Source: Bromus sterilis (Eukaryota; Streptophyta; Magnoliopsida; Poales; Poaceae). From it: 64,000 nt of DNA. Below the pieces are notes generated by a model. That model was given only the letters and a program-made list of their open reading frames with translations, made no database searches and had not been told where the DNA came from. Shown here piece by piece: positions 11,458 through 24,008 of this stretch (the stretch's first letter is position 1; every line of letters begins with the position of its first letter). A program made the position numbers and the translations under genes. The stretch spans positions 91,364,001 to 91,428,000 of the forward strand of contig OX465598.1 in NCBI GenBank assembly GCA_950022295.1, in the 5' to 3' direction.

Positions 11458-11689
11458 TCACTTCATAAGAGGTGAGACCTTTTGTTCTATATATCGCCGG
11501 TTCGTTGGTAAGACTTGATCAACCTTGCTAGCTAGCATGTTTTATATAGGCAAAAAGTGGATCTTGTTATGTTTTCATTTGCTTTAGCTTTTATTCTCTT
11601 TGTTGTACCAAGTTTATATGTTTTTGAAGCTTCACAATTCTAATCATTGCTTCAAATTTTCAGAAAGTTTCGCAGCTTTTTGAACTCCG

Positions 11690-11890
11690 GAAAATTTTCA
11701 ACAGTGAAGTTTTCAGAAAAAAATCCATAAAAATAAAAATAAAAATTTCCATGCCGGGAGTGAACCAGAGTTGCCTGGGGATGACCAGGGGGCCACTAGT
11801 GGCCCAGGCGGCCAGCTGGCGCGGCCAGCCCCCTAGCCGCGCCCATAGGGCGCCTGGGGCCCACAGGCCCCACCTGCAGGTATTTCTTCT
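11690..11890 (+). promoter_or_regulatory. LTR-like GC-rich leader upstream of ORF2 (element B)
   Basis: Counterpart of 3590-3800 in A: an AT-rich stretch, then GC-rich sequence with GGCCGCGCC-like words (11790-11875), then CTGCAG|GTATTT, a weak splice donor at 11879-11880. The position relative to ORF2 is the same as in A and C. Confidence 0.35.
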
Positions 11891-12245
11891 TCCTCCTCCT
11901 TCCTCTCTCTCCAAAAACATGAGTTATGCTCCAGTTATTGCGTTCTTGCTGTTCTTGGAGGCGATTTTCGATCTCTCCCTACAGCTCACCATTTGAGCTG
12001 AGATTTTGAGCAAATACTCCCTGGTATGTAACTCCTCCACCGCTCCAAATAGATTTTTGATTGGTGGCTTCATTTTTGAGTATTTAGTAGTTCTTAGTTC
12101 TGTTTAGATGAGCTTGCATGCATGTGTAGAAATTTATTTTCCAAGTTTTGATGCAAGTTTATGCCATAGGTAAGTGAGTAGAGTAGTTTTCCTCAACTCA
12201 CTTTGTTTAAATCCTTGTTTTTGTGAGTTGTTAAAAATTTCATAA

Positions 12246-13453
12246 ATGAGTTTGCTAGGAAAAGCAAAGGGGTCGCTTGGGAAGAAGAAGCCCGAGCGCT
12301 CCGATTGAGTTAATAGAGCTGCAGCTTCTCCCTCAGCTGCTAGGGTGAGCTACAATGAAGAGCATGTGCCCTTGGAGTTGTTGGAAGACACAAGTCCAGC
12401 ATGCGCAATGATGTATCTTTGCGATGATTTTCTTCAGCTGTAGGAATTAAGGAGGAATTCTATGGGCTTTGCGCCAATGCAGGTTTGACACGGCTAGCAT
12501 TATGCCGTGTGGTACAATATAAGAAGCTTACATCCTTCTTTGTTAACAGTTTTCGTTATAACCATGATGCTGGAACCGTCGAGTTTAAACTTTATAATAA
12601 TCTTATAACCATGTCTTTGGCACAGTTTTATGATATAATAGGTGTGCCGAACGCTGGTCAGACGGCAAAGATGAACACTCAGCCTCCCGAGTTGAGGACC
12701 CTCTTCAACTCCCTTTGTAGCCAGGAGGAGACCGACATTCGGCGTACAAAGATTTCCAGCATTCTGTTTCCCCACCTCAGGTATTTTGCGTACTTTGTTG
12801 CTAGAGGGGTGTTGGATCGTGACAACACGCGCAATGGTTCTGCACCAGATTTCTCTATCTATGCGAACGCCTTCTCTGATAAGAATGATTATAATGTGGG
12901 TTCCTTAATTGCTCGGCGCCTTGTTATGAACAGTAACAAGGGCGATTTATATGGTGGTGTTTACGCCACACTTATCCTTGAGTCTCTTAATCGCACCCCG
13001 CATGCTGATGATGTTCCCTTTTCATACACAAGTCTTGATCTTTCTGCTATGAAGAGGCATAAGTTTGTTACCATGACTTCCCAGTTTGGTAACCTTGTTT
13101 ATATTTTGAGGTTTGAGAGGACCATTACTCGTGAGATCCGTCTACCTGCACCACTTTTGTTTGACAACACTCACAGGAACGGATGTTCCTTTAATGATGT
13201 CCAGTTCGATGAGTTCATGGACTAGTACCAGCTGCATAAACCCATGGAGGGGGTTGTGCCCGACGAGGAGGAGCATGGTGAGTTCCCACCTTTCCAGGGG
13301 GAGACCTACACCCAGCAGGGTGAGGGGTCTTCTTCTGCTTGGGATGAGGGACCTTCCTCATGGGAGGACCTGAGGACTTCGGTGTACGCGCCGGAGGATT
13401 CATAAGACCCTTGGACTTACCATTACCCCGGAGCAAGAGGCTCCTGGGGGTAG
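12246..13453 (+). pseudogene. ORF2 of element B (broken)
   Basis: Starts MSLLGKAKGSLGKKKPERSD and is then stopped by TGA about 21 codons in. A frameshift follows around 12432-12440. The middle (12485-13225) is open for 247 codons and carries the core LFPHLRYFAYFVARGVLDRD and NSNKGDLYGGVYATL. TAG after MD and TAA near 13405 break the tail, which still reads PMEGVVPDEEEHGEF. Amino-acid similarity to A's ORF2 is high over the core, showing that ORF2 belongs to the family. Confidence 0.75.
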
Positions 13454-13463
13454 TAGCTTCTAC

Positions 13464-13500
13464 CAACTTAGGCCAAAAGCCTAAGCTTGGGAGAGTACGT
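13464..13500 (+). other. Internal PPT-like motif with hairpin (element B)
   Basis: CTTAGGCCAAAAGCCTAAG followed by CTTGGGAGAGTACG, 10 bp after the ORF2 stop. One G of the G5 tract is changed to A. Confidence 0.4.
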
Positions 13501-14987
13501 GCCCTTCTCCCTTCTTCCATTGTATTATCCCTTTTTTAATTTGTTCGCTTTGATCTTTCCGAAGTTTTTGCCCGTTCTTCTTTGTTCCTTCAATTTGCAA
13601 AAACAACAAAAAGATTTCTCTTTTCTTTTGCTTTCGTTTAACCTTTGAAAAACCCAAAAGTATTTCCTTTCTCTCTTTAGTTTTCTTTGTTTTCAGAGTT
13701 CAGCTCGAGTTCGTGATGGCATTTGATTATATATTCCCCACGTTCGGTCGTGCAAGTGACAAGGCAGTAATGACGAAGATCGGCGGAAGGGAAGCAACAA
13801 GGAAAACTGGTATGAAATCTTTTTGTTTCTACTTTTGTACATATGCATGTACTTATGATCTAGAGACCAGCTTTTTGCGACATAATGCTATGTTTACAAT
13901 GCTTTCCTAGTGTTCATGCTTCCTTGTGGCTGATCTCAAATAACTAGGGTGCATAATATGTTGTTGGAATGATCTACATGCATTGCATTGTTCATGTTTT
14001 GGCATATTGAAGTGGTATTCCCCTTTGGAGAATTCTTGGATTGACTTGGCACATGTTCACACATATTTATGGCTAAAATGTCTATCATGCCTTGATGACC
14101 TTTTTATTTCAGAATAGTTATATCACTTTCATGCCCGATTCAATGTTTCTTTGTCGCTCTGCATGATTATGACAATTATTTCTCTCTAGTTGGTCGCTTC
14201 CCAGTCTTTTGCTAGCCTTCGCTCACACTAAGCGGAATTATTCTTGTGTATCCAAGCTTCCCTTTTGTAACCGTACAAGATCATGGTTCGGTGAGGGAAA
14301 CTCAGTATCTACCATGCCAAAAATATTTTGATGGAAGTTTTAACTAGTCAGATAAAAAATAAAGAGAGTTACACCTCCCTCATACTTGATGATGGGATGA
14401 AATGGACCAAATGCTGCTAATGGTAGATGGAACGATATCCTCCTTCCATACTTGAGGCAATAAAAGGTTCCATAGACCGTTAAAGGATTTATGGATAAGG
14501 GAACAAGTGTAAGCAAAAAAACATTAATATGGTTGGCATGGGAGATATTGAGAGACCTTTACCGTTCACCATTGAATGGAAAGTTGCACTTCTCAAAAGA
14601 ATTTTGTCTTTGTGTCAAAACTAAGAGCTCTGGCACATGTTTAGTCTTTGCTTCCATTCACGGGTTTTCAATATTTCCATCAAAAAGCCACGGTTCGAGA
14701 GTCTCCCCTTCTTTCTTCAAAAGCACCAACTATTGAGAGCATAATTGTCATTCTTAGCGCAGCATGCATTGTCCCAAAGTATTACATTGTCTTATGCATG
14801 CTTGTGATATTGCTAGACTGGAATTCTTAGTTCTACTCTCCTTTAAAACTCCGGAGGAGTTTCTGCATTTATGTTTTGCTTCACTCATGGAGGCTAGCGA
14901 GACACCACTCTGATATGTTCAGGCTATGTGCATTGTGATCTTGTCTTGATTGTTGGCAGCATATTATTTACCTGAGGTTGTTTGTCA
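13501..14987 (+). other. 3' region of element B, truncated
   Basis: Matches A's 213-1960 (inverted) until 14987. Contains the exon-like cassette 13697-13809 (after TTTTCAG, before GTATGAA) with the short frame MAFDYIFPTFGRASDKA. The PPT and 3' LTR that should follow are missing. Confidence 0.55.
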
Positions 14988-15792
14988 CCATTGGGATCGC
15001 CGGTTCCGTACTATAATAGGTGCATACAACTCATAGATAGGATCAAGAACACCTCAAACTCAAGAAACAAAATGGTGATCAGATCTGAAATTATGGCACT
15101 CGGGCCCAAAGTGGCAAGCATTAAGAGAAAAAAGTTGTAAAAGAGATGATAAACACCAAGTGGATGATATGCAACATGCCCCCAACAATCTGATGGACTA
15201 TTACATGATCTAACTCATCCAATCCCTACCATCCACTTTTCCTACAGCAGAGAATTACTCACACATGAGAGAAGAAGTCATGGAGGGGTGATGGAGAGGT
15301 GATGGTGATGACGATGGCGATGATTTCCCCTCACTGGAGGCCAAAACAACCTCCAGATTTGCTCTCCCGGAGAAGAACAGAGGGTGGCGGCGGCTCTGCG
15401 ACGTAGATTGGAAAAGCGACTTCTGTTTCGGACTTTCATCACCGAGGGAATAAATAGGGCGAAGGTAGGGCACCAGGGGGTATGGGACCCACCCAGGAGA
15501 GCAGGTGGCGCGGCCAGGGGCTGAGCCGCGCCACACACCCTTCAGGGTGCCCCCTGGCTGCTCTATGGCCCCCCTTTGGTCTCTCGGAAGCTTCGAGAAC
15601 GCTGATTTTTTATATATTTTGTAGATTTTTCCAGCGTACCTAAATATCCAGAAACCTGCACAATATAAAACAACACTGGTAGCTCTGCTGAAAACAGCGT
15701 CAGTCCGGGTTAGTTTCATCCAAATCATGCAAGAATGAAGCCAAAACAATAGAAAAAGTGTTTGGAAAAGTAGATACGTTTGAGACGTATCA
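14988..15792 (-). repeat. 3' LTR of element C, truncated
   Basis: 805 bp matching the first part of the 1390-bp LTR at 24039-25428. It begins (minus) TGATACGTCTCAAACG at 15792 and stops abruptly at the sequence CACCATTGGG on the plus strand, where B begins. Confidence 0.85.
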
Positions 15793-15829
15793 ACTCCCCC
15801 AAGCTTAGCTATTGCTTGTCCTCAAGCAA
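15793..15829 (-). other. Polypurine tract and hairpin of element C
   Basis: Minus strand AAGCTTGGGGGAGT abuts the LTR. The adjacent inverted repeat ttgcttgtcctcaagcaa is at 15812-15829 on the plus strand. Confidence 0.7.
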
Positions 15830-17616
15830 TTCAGTTCAACGAACTGGATGCGACAAAGAAAACTCTGACAAACGCTTTTGCTTCATTAGATGTATAGAAG
15901 CACGTACTACGAAAGAGTTTAGCAAGTTTTGACACCATGCTACAAGGAAAATGCACGAACCAATCCTTCTTTCATGTGATCAGTCACAAACAAACAAAAG
16001 TAAATAATATGCTGCTGAAAATCAATTCAAGATCACAATGCACATAGCATGAACATACTAGAGTGGTATCTTGCTAGCCTCCATGAGTGAAGCAAAACAT
16101 AAATGCAGAAGCTCCTCCGGAGTTTTAAAGGAGACTAGAACTAAGAATTTCAGACTAGCAATATAACAAGCATGCAACAGACAATGTAGTACTTTGGGAC
16201 AATGCATGTTACACTAAGAATGAAAATTATGCTCTCAATAGTTGGTGCTTTGAATAAAGAAGGTGAGACTCTCGAACCGTGGATTTTGATGGCAAGGTTG
16301 AAAACCTGTGAAAGGAAGCAAAGACTAAACATGTGCCAGAGCTCTTGGTTTTGAAAAACAGAGATAAAACTTTTTTTGAGAAGTGCAACTTTCCAGTCAA
16401 CGGTGAACGGTAAAGGTCTCTCAATATCTCCCATGCCAACCATATTAATACCTTTTGCTTACACATGTTCCCTTATCTATAAATCCTTTGATGGTCTACG
16501 GAACCTTTATTTTGCCTCAAGTATGGAAGGAGGGTATCGTCCCATATATCATAAGCAGCATTTGGTCCATTTCATTCCATCATCAAGTATGGGGGAGGTG
16601 TAACTCTCATTTTTTTTTTCATTGACTAGTTAAAACTTCCGCCAAAATATTTTTGGCATGACAGATACTGATTTTCCCTCACCGCACCATGAGCTTGTAC
16701 GGTTACAAAAGGGAAGCTTTTGAATAAATTTCGAGATGGCACAAGAAAGTCTAAGTTAGGAGTGGTCGGTAAATAACACATATAGGTAGGTATGGTGGAC
16801 TCAAATGGAACAACTGGTTGAAAAGGAGTTTGGATGCACAAGCAGAATTCCGCTTGGTGCCAGTGAAGGCTAGCAAAGGACTGGGAAGCGACCAACTAGA
16901 GAGCAATAATTGTCATAATCATGCAGAGCGACAAACTAACATTGAATCGGGCATGGAAGTGATATAACTATTCTGAAATAAAAAGGTCATCAAGGCATGA
17001 TAGACATATCAGTCATAAACATGTGTGAACATGTCCCAAGTCAATCCAAAAATTCTCCGAAGGGAAATACCACTTCAATATGCCAAACCATGAACAATGC
17101 AATGCATGTCAATCAATTCAAGCAACACATTATGAACTCTAGCTATTTCAGACTAACCACAAAGAAAGCATGAACCACTGGGAAAGCATTGTAAACATAG
17201 CACTATGTTGCTACGAGTTGGTCTCTAAGCATAAGTACAGGCATATGTACAAAAGTAGAAACAAAAAGAGTTCATACCGGCTTTCTTTGTTGCATCCCTT
17301 CCGTCGATCTTCGTCATTAATGCCTTGTCCCTTGCACAATCGAACGTAGGAAATATATAATCAAATGCCATCACGGACTCGAGCTGAACTCTGAAAGCAA
17401 AGCAAACTAAAGAGAGAAAGAAAATCTTTTTGGGGTTTTTCAAAGGCTAAATAAATAAAAGGAGAAATCTTTTTGGGTTTTTTTAAAATAAAAATAACAA
17501 AGAAGAATGGGCAAAGACTTCAAAAAGATCAAAGCGAAGAAAACGGAAGATACAATGGAAAGGAAGGAGAGTACGTACTCCCCCAAGCTTAGGCTTTTGG
17601 CCTAAGTTGGGATCGT
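15830..17616 (-). other. Conserved 3' region of element C
   Basis: About 1.8 kb homologous to the corresponding regions of A and B. It holds the exon-like cassette 17278-17400 (short frame MAFDYIFPTFDCARDKALM, splice-like AG before and GT after) and the internal PPT-like motif with hairpin at 17577-17611. No longer frame is conserved. Confidence 0.55.
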
Positions 17617-18836
17617 CTACTGCGGTCCCGAGGAGCCTCCTACTCCGGGGTAATGGTAAGTCCAAGGGTTGTATGAGCCCTCCGGTGCGTACACTGAAGT
17701 CCTCGGATCCTCCCATGAGGAAGGTCCCTCATCCCAACCAGAGGAAGACCCTCTTGCCCATGGTGCGACGGTCTCCTCCTGGGCGGGTGGATACACCACG
17801 CGCTCCTCCTCATCTGGCGCAACCCCCTCCATGGGGTCGTGAAACTGGTATCTCCCCATGATCTCATCAAACTGGGTATCTGAAAAGAGGTATCCGTTCC
17901 TGCGTGAAAAATCAAACACAAGTGGTGCAGGTAGACGGATAATGCGTTCCACATCGCCCTCAAACCGCAAAATATAATCAAGTGCATATCGGTCAGAGGC
18001 CCTAGTAACAAAGAAATGCCTCTTCATGGCAACTAAATAAAGACTAAAAAAGTAAAAACTGTATCATCTGGGCGCGGTTATCCTTGGAGAAACTGCAAAA
18101 GAAGTGTGGCATAGACGCCACCAAAGAGATCCCCCTTGTTGCTATTAGCATCAAGGCGTCTAGCAATCAGTGTGCCCACATGATACTCGTGAATCCCTGA
18201 GAGGGCGTTCGCCATGATAGCAGTATCAGGCGAAGAAGTGTTGCTCGTGTTGTCTCGAGCCAACACCCCTCTAGCAATATAATACGCGAAATACCTAAGG
18301 TGAGGAAACAAAATATTGGAGATCTTCTGACGGTTAGTGTTCCTCACTTTAGTGTTGCACAACGAGTCGAGAAGGGTCTTGAGCGCAGCAGTTTGAGAAC
18401 TTTTCCTCCTCTTCTCTCCTCTGTCGGGCAAACCTAAAGCTTCACAAAACGTACTCATAGGCATGGTTAATAACCTTTCATAAATCTGAAATGCAACGGC
18501 ATCATTTTCAGGATAGAATCTGAAACTGTTAAGAAATATAGCAGTGAGCGTTTCATACTGTAGCACACGGATCGTCACAAGCCGTGTCAAACCTGCTCTG
18601 GCACACAGGGCGTCGAACTCTTCCTGTATGCCGGCATCCGCCATGAAATCTCTGCATGGAAATGCCATGGCCTTTGCGGGTGATGCATCCAACAGCTCCA
18701 AAGGTGTGATTTCTTCGTTGTAGCTCACCGTCGTAGCCGAAGGTGAAGCTGTGGACCGCGTAACATGGCTAGAGTTCTCAGGTTTCTTCTTCTCAAGCCA
18801 CCTTCCTAGCCTATCCATTTCTGAAATTTTTGACAA
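17617..18836 (-). pseudogene. ORF2 of element C, divergent lineage with one frame break
   Basis: Open from 18836 to 18078 (252 codons; family start MDRLGRWLEKKKPE at 18818), then a stop or frame break around 18028-18078, then open again from 18027 to 17617. The core LFPHLRYFAYYIARGVLARD and NSNKGDLFGGVYATLLL is nearly identical to A. The N-terminal half differs at roughly half of positions and has a shorter loop. The tail again has PMEGVAPDEEER, SSWEDPRTSVYAPEGSY and PWTYHYPG. So the core and tail are constrained while the N-terminal half evolves quickly. Confidence 0.7.
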
Positions 18837-19189
18837 ATCACAAAAACGAAGGTTTAAGCAAAACTAGTTTGGGGAAAACACTCTACTTACTTTACCAAGG
18901 CTCAAAATAGCAACCAAACTTAGAAAATAAATTTCTACACAAACATTTAAGCTCAACTAAACAGCACCAAGAACTACTAAATACTCACTAATGAAGCCAC
19001 CAACTGGAAAACTAATTGGAGGGGTGAGGGAGTCACATACCAAGGAGTATTTGTTCCAAATTTCATCTCAAACGAGTAGCTGTAGAGGGAGATCAAAGTT
19101 CCGTGCTCAAGAACAGCAAGAACGCGAAACCAGAGCAGGAACACGAGTTTTTGGGGTGAAAAAGAGAGTGTGGAAGAAGACATGCCAGT

Positions 19190-19400
19190 AGGGGGCGCTT
19201 GTGGGCCCCAGGAGGGTGTGTGGCGCGGACAGGGGCTGGGCTGCGCCACCTGGCCTCCTGGGCCAGGGGTGGACCCCCCTGGACAGCCACAGGTACTCCC
19301 CGATGGCTTTTTACCTGGAAATTTTTATTTTGAATATTCTGGAATTTTCTGGGCAACTTCACTGTAGAGAATTTTTCAAAGTTCAAAAAGTTGCAAAAAC
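19190..19400 (-). promoter_or_regulatory. LTR-like GC-rich leader upstream of ORF2 (element C)
   Basis: Same arrangement as in A and B, with GGCCAGGAGGCCAGG-like GC-rich sequence at 19195-19290 and AT-rich CCAGAATATTCAAAAT beyond it. The splice-donor site of A is changed here to GGCATGTC. Confidence 0.35.
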
Positions 19401-21540
19401 TTTCGTGAACTTGAAACAAAAGTTAGAATAAGTGAAGCTTTAAACAAAAACTTTGGGTATAGCAAGGAGAACAAAAGCTAAAGGAAATGAAAACATAACA
19501 AGCTCAGCTTTTTACCTATATAAAACATGCTAGTTAGCAAGGTTGATCAAGTCTTACCAACAAACCGGCGATATATAGAGCAGAAAGTCTCGCCTCTTAT
19601 GAAGTGATCATTGCACTCTCACTTTGATGGAAATTTTCCCTACCATAATTTTTTTGTATTTGTGGTATACATGTAGTGGACAATCCCATTCTCCAATCTT
19701 CATGGTCTCGATATTCTCAATGGAGTTAAGGCCATGCCTTTTGTCGATCTTCTTTGGAAAATACACCGTGTGTTCTTTGTCATTCACGTTGAAGGTAACC
19801 TTCCCTTTATTGCAATCAATAATGGCACCTGCGGTGTTAAGAAAAGGTCTACCAAGAATAATGGACATGCTCCCATCCTTGGGCATGTCAAGCACAACAA
19901 AATCAGTAAGTATTAAGCAATTGGCAACTTCAACAGGAACATCCTCACAAATACCGATCGGGACGGCCATGGACTTGCCGGCCATCTGAAAAGAGATATC
20001 TGTAGGAATTAGTTTCTCTAATCAAAGCCTTTTGTAGAGAGAAAAGGGCATAACACTCACTCCAGCACCAAGATCACATAAGGCAGTTCTAACATAATTA
20101 TTCTTTATGGAGCAAGGAATGGTGGGTATACCTAGATCACCGAGCTTCTCAGGAATCTTGCCACTGAAAGAGTAGTGAGCAAACATAGTAGATATTGCCT
20201 CATTAGGAACTTTTATTTTATTAGTAACAATATCTTTCATATATTTAGAATAAGGAGGTAACTTAATAGCATCAATCAAAGGAATTTGAAGAAAAAGAGG
20301 TTTCATCCACTCACAAAACTTGTTGTAGTGCTCTTCTTCTTTGGTTTTGACAGACTTACCTGGAAAGGGCATGGATTTTTGTACCCATGGTTCTCGTTCC
20401 TTCCCATGTCTTCTTGCAAGGAAGTCTTCTCTGGTGTACTTCTTGCGCTTATCAGGTGCTTCTTCTTCTCGAACCTCAGGTGGATCATTCTTTTCAGCAT
20501 CTTTTTCGGGTTCGGCACCGTCTTCAGTCTCAGCATCGGAGGTAGATATGATGTTTGGATCAAAAACATGTTCTTCTTCTATAAGATCATTGGAATTGTC
20601 AGCTTCCTTGTGTTTCTTCTTCTTCTTATTCGGAGAGCTAACAATCTCTTCCTCCTGCACTTGAGAATCTTTCTCGATCCTATTTGGATGCCCTTCTGGA
20701 TAGAGAGGGTCCTGGGTGTGTGTTCCACCTCGGGTATTTATACCATAAGCATGTAAATTTTCCTATTTGGCATTGTTAGCAAGAAGATGTTTTTGCACAA
20801 TAGAAATTTGTTCAAGTTGAGTTTGAACCATATGAAAATGCTTCACAAGACATTTAACGTCATTAACTGTTCTTCCTAGAACATCAAGCAAAATTTTGAT
20901 AGCAAGAGTATTATCATGCAACCGACCTTGTATCTTTTCATTGAAGTGACTTTGCTTCATAATAAAATTATCAAGCTCATCTAAACATTGGTCAGGAGGC
21001 TTACCTTTAGGGATGTCACTTGCATTGAAATCTAAAAGAGAGTGTACCTCTACGGTAGGTGGGTGAGTGGTAGGCTCACACAACTTCTCAATTGGAGGTA
21101 GATTCTTCATGTCTTTAGCTTTAATACCTTGCTCTTTTATAGACATCTTTGCTTCTTGCATATCTTCTTTGGTGGTCGAGGTGGTTCAGGGACGGACCAA
21201 TCTTCGTGGTTTTTGGCAATCTTGCCCATCAATTCTTCTGCATCGTCCGGTGTTCTTTGCCTGAAAACACAACTAGCACAACTATCTAGGTAGGATTTAG
21301 ATTTATCGGTTAGACCAGCATAAAATATATCAAGTAATTCATTCTTAGGGGTCTCATGTCCCGGTCTAGCCTTCAGCAAACTACAAAATCTCCCCCAAGA
21401 TTTAGGGAGATGCTCATCCTGCAACTGTTTAAAGTTATAAATTCTTTATACAGCAGCATGTTGCATATGAGCAGGAAAATACTTATCAACGAAAGATATA
21501 GCCATATCTTGAGGACTTTGAATGGAACCACATGGTAGTG

Positions 21541-21545
21541 CATTG
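21541..21545. repeat. TSD of solo LTR S, left copy (CATTG)
   Basis: CATTG directly before TGTTGGGATACG. The right copy is at 23255-23259. Confidence 0.9.
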
Positions 21546-23254
21546 TGTTGGGATACGGTGCAGAAAACACAATTTTTTCATACCTACGGTACCCGAACCC
21601 AAGATCTATGCTATGGCAATGTAAAGTAACGGAGGGAATCGGTGTTCATACCTTTGAAGACCGAAAGAGGGAAACGTTCTTGCGAACTTGGCTGGCGTAG
21701 ACTCGGAACTACGACCTCCATGTCATGTAGAAGACCACCACCGGCGAGGATGACTTTCGGTAAACCTCCAGCGACGAAGAAGCACCACAGGTGTAGTGCC
21801 TCGAAGAGATTATGCACGTACGGTACAATCGATGTTACTCCCGGGCCCCGAACCAGGCGAGCAGCGGAAGAAAGACGGCTACGGATCCCGACTCCAGCAG
21901 ACCGACGGCCTGCCTTATGGTGGAGAACTCCAATCCAGGTGCAGACTCCAAACAAGGGGAGTCCACTTCCGGGAAGGAGAAGGAGGAAGAAGGAGATATT
22001 GGTGTGTTGGAAAAAGGGGGGTCTACCCCTCCTTATATAGGCCAAGGGGGGTGCCATCCTCCTCCCCTCCCCCATGTGGGACTAAACTCCCAAGGGGGGG
22101 AGTGCGCCGGCCAAGCGGGGTGGTGGGCCCCACCCTTGGCGCCAAGCCCAAGGGGGGAGACCCCCTCCTCCCTTAATTGGCCCGATGGGCCCATTTATCC
22201 TTTTCCCATTTTTTTAATTTATTTAATATGTTTTAAATATTTAATTCAGATAATTAAATAATAAAACATTATTAAAACAATTAAACTTTATTTTGAACTA
22301 TTCAAAATGTCCGGAAACCATTCCGTCCTCCTCCGGAACTATTCCGGTGATTCCTCCTATTTCACCGATTGATCCCGTAACTGTGCTATGCATCGATTGC
22401 CGTTAAGTGTAACACCCTAACGGTCCGGGAAACAGCAGACATGGTCGAGACTCTTCTCATTGACCAATGACTAGTTAGTTGGACCTGGTTACAATCCTTG
22501 ACAGCCCCTGCGCTTCCATCGAATGAACTTCGATCGCTTTTGGAAACCGTTAACGATACGACGTAATCCCTTTGTGCTGCGGTACTTTGTTTGTCCGAGG
22601 TTTGATCGTCGGTATCCTACATACCGTGTTCATATCTCGTTCACAACAAACAACTTCTCTCGTCCATGATCATTGCATCTCTTGTGACCTAGTCACGTCC
22701 TTGCAAGGTGTTGATGCAATATCACCGAGTGGGCCCAGAGTACCTGTCCTTTCACAAGGACTGACAAATCCCGCTCTGATCTATTAACATACTCATCAAC
22801 CATCTATTTCAGAATACCCAAAGTGCACCGTTATAGCCAGCATATTTCAGTCAGGCGGTGAGATACAAATCAAAGTCTCCTCATAGATGACAATTACGTA
22901 TGATCATTACGGTCTAAGGACTAAGCCATACGTTACAAAGTCATAGCAACGCTGAACTATGTGACTCGATCACATTGCAATACTTTAGGTGGGTGTACGT
23001 CCATCACATCATTCCCCTTAATGATATGACCTCATTATCAATGGACTTAAGTGTCGCCATGATCAGGAAAGCTTGATCAATCAATTGCCCAATGAGATAG
23101 TTTACCCGAGTTAAACTACGGACCATGTTTTATACTACACATGTATTAGTATTTCCAAGTAATACAGTTATAGCACAGTATAAAACGTATTATGAACAAA
23201 ACGGATATGTGACAAATATCTTTATTAATTTGTCTCTAGGGCACATATCCAACA
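21546..23254 (-). mobile_element. Solo LTR S, Copia type (BARE/Angela-like), 1709 bp
   Basis: The minus strand starts TGTTGGATATGTGCCCTAG and ends CGTATCCCAACA, with perfect 5-bp TSDs CATTG on both sides. No internal sequence or second LTR is present, so it is the product of LTR-LTR recombination. Length, terminal motif and TATA position (minus CTATATAAGG at 22031-22041, about 1.2 kb into the LTR) fit the BARE/Angela/WIS group of Triticeae Copia elements. The short GC-rich frames inside it are not genes. Confidence 0.9.
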
Positions 23255-23259
23255 CATTG
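23255..23259. repeat. TSD of solo LTR S, right copy (CATTG)
   Basis: Identical to 21541-21545. Removing S plus one copy restores the gag reading of element C. Confidence 0.9.
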
Positions 23260-24008
23260 TACCATGCCCTAGTATCTCCTTTCAAGGAAAAAGGAAGAAG
23301 CTTGGTCACATAAAAGTTCCGGATCCTTTCATCAGTAGTAAACAAGCTACCCAACTCAGTGAGTTTGGTCAGGTGCTCGATAGCGTCATCATTTTCTCTG
23401 CCATAAAAGGGACCAGCTTCAACTGTGGATATAAGTGAAAGGTCAACAGAGAAATCATAATCAGGATCAGTGATGCATATAGGAGACGTAGCAAAAGTAG
23501 TATCAGGAGTAAACTTGTTCTTCAAGGAGTGCTTTGCTAGCTACTTCTTTATAGTAGCAGGGTCGGAATCAGCACATTCATTAAGCTCCCTGCAAAAATT
23601 ATCAAGTATAACATAATCGTCCTCAAGGAGTTTCTCCCTAAGTCCAGTAAGATCATGAGTTTCTCCAATAGGGGTTTTGGTAACAGGAATTTCAACTCCC
23701 GAGAATCGGGCAACAACAGCAATTTGTTCTTCAATAAAAGAACCAAGTGAACCAGTAGTTTCAAAGGTAGTAGAAGCATCATCAAAAGTGTCTGACATAT
23801 TGCCAGACTCAGCAGAAGCAGCATGTAACTGAGGTGAATCAAACTTACTCATAACTGAAGGTGAATCAAGTTTAGCACTGGTGCTAAGAGTAGTACCTCG
23901 TCTCGTACGGGATGGTAAGATCGGAACCTTGGGGTCTCATTTCTTACCCATAGTGGATAACGTGCATCAAGAAGGATACTTCAAGTAGACCTGTAAATAA
24001 ATCTATGG

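Larger units (their letters stand above)
8112..14987 (+). mobile_element. Element B: second copy of the A family, both ends lost
   Basis: The plus-strand order is truncated 5' LTR (8112-8685), PBS, broken gag-protease, ORF2 remnant and 3' region. The 5' part of its LTR lies beyond element A, outside the window. Its 3' end is cut at 14987, where sequence matching A's internal 3' region stops at GTTGTTTGT and element C's LTR begins in the opposite orientation. It has more stops and frameshifts than A or C, so it is the oldest or fastest decaying of the three. Confidence 0.8.
19608..23951 (-). pseudogene. gag-protease of element C, split by solo LTR S
   Basis: Collinear with A. The start MGKK at 23951 is followed at once by a TGA. 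The Gag N-terminal part runs to about 23260, is interrupted by solo LTR S (21546-23254), and resumes at 21540 with SIQSPQDMA and FVDKYFPAHMQ. Further damage: a TAA after HAAV near 21448, stops near 20763 and 21162, and a frame break near 19986-20022 after the protease motif. The motif is CDLGAGVSVMPFSLY and ILGRPFLNTAGA is intact. Non-functional. Confidence 0.8.
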
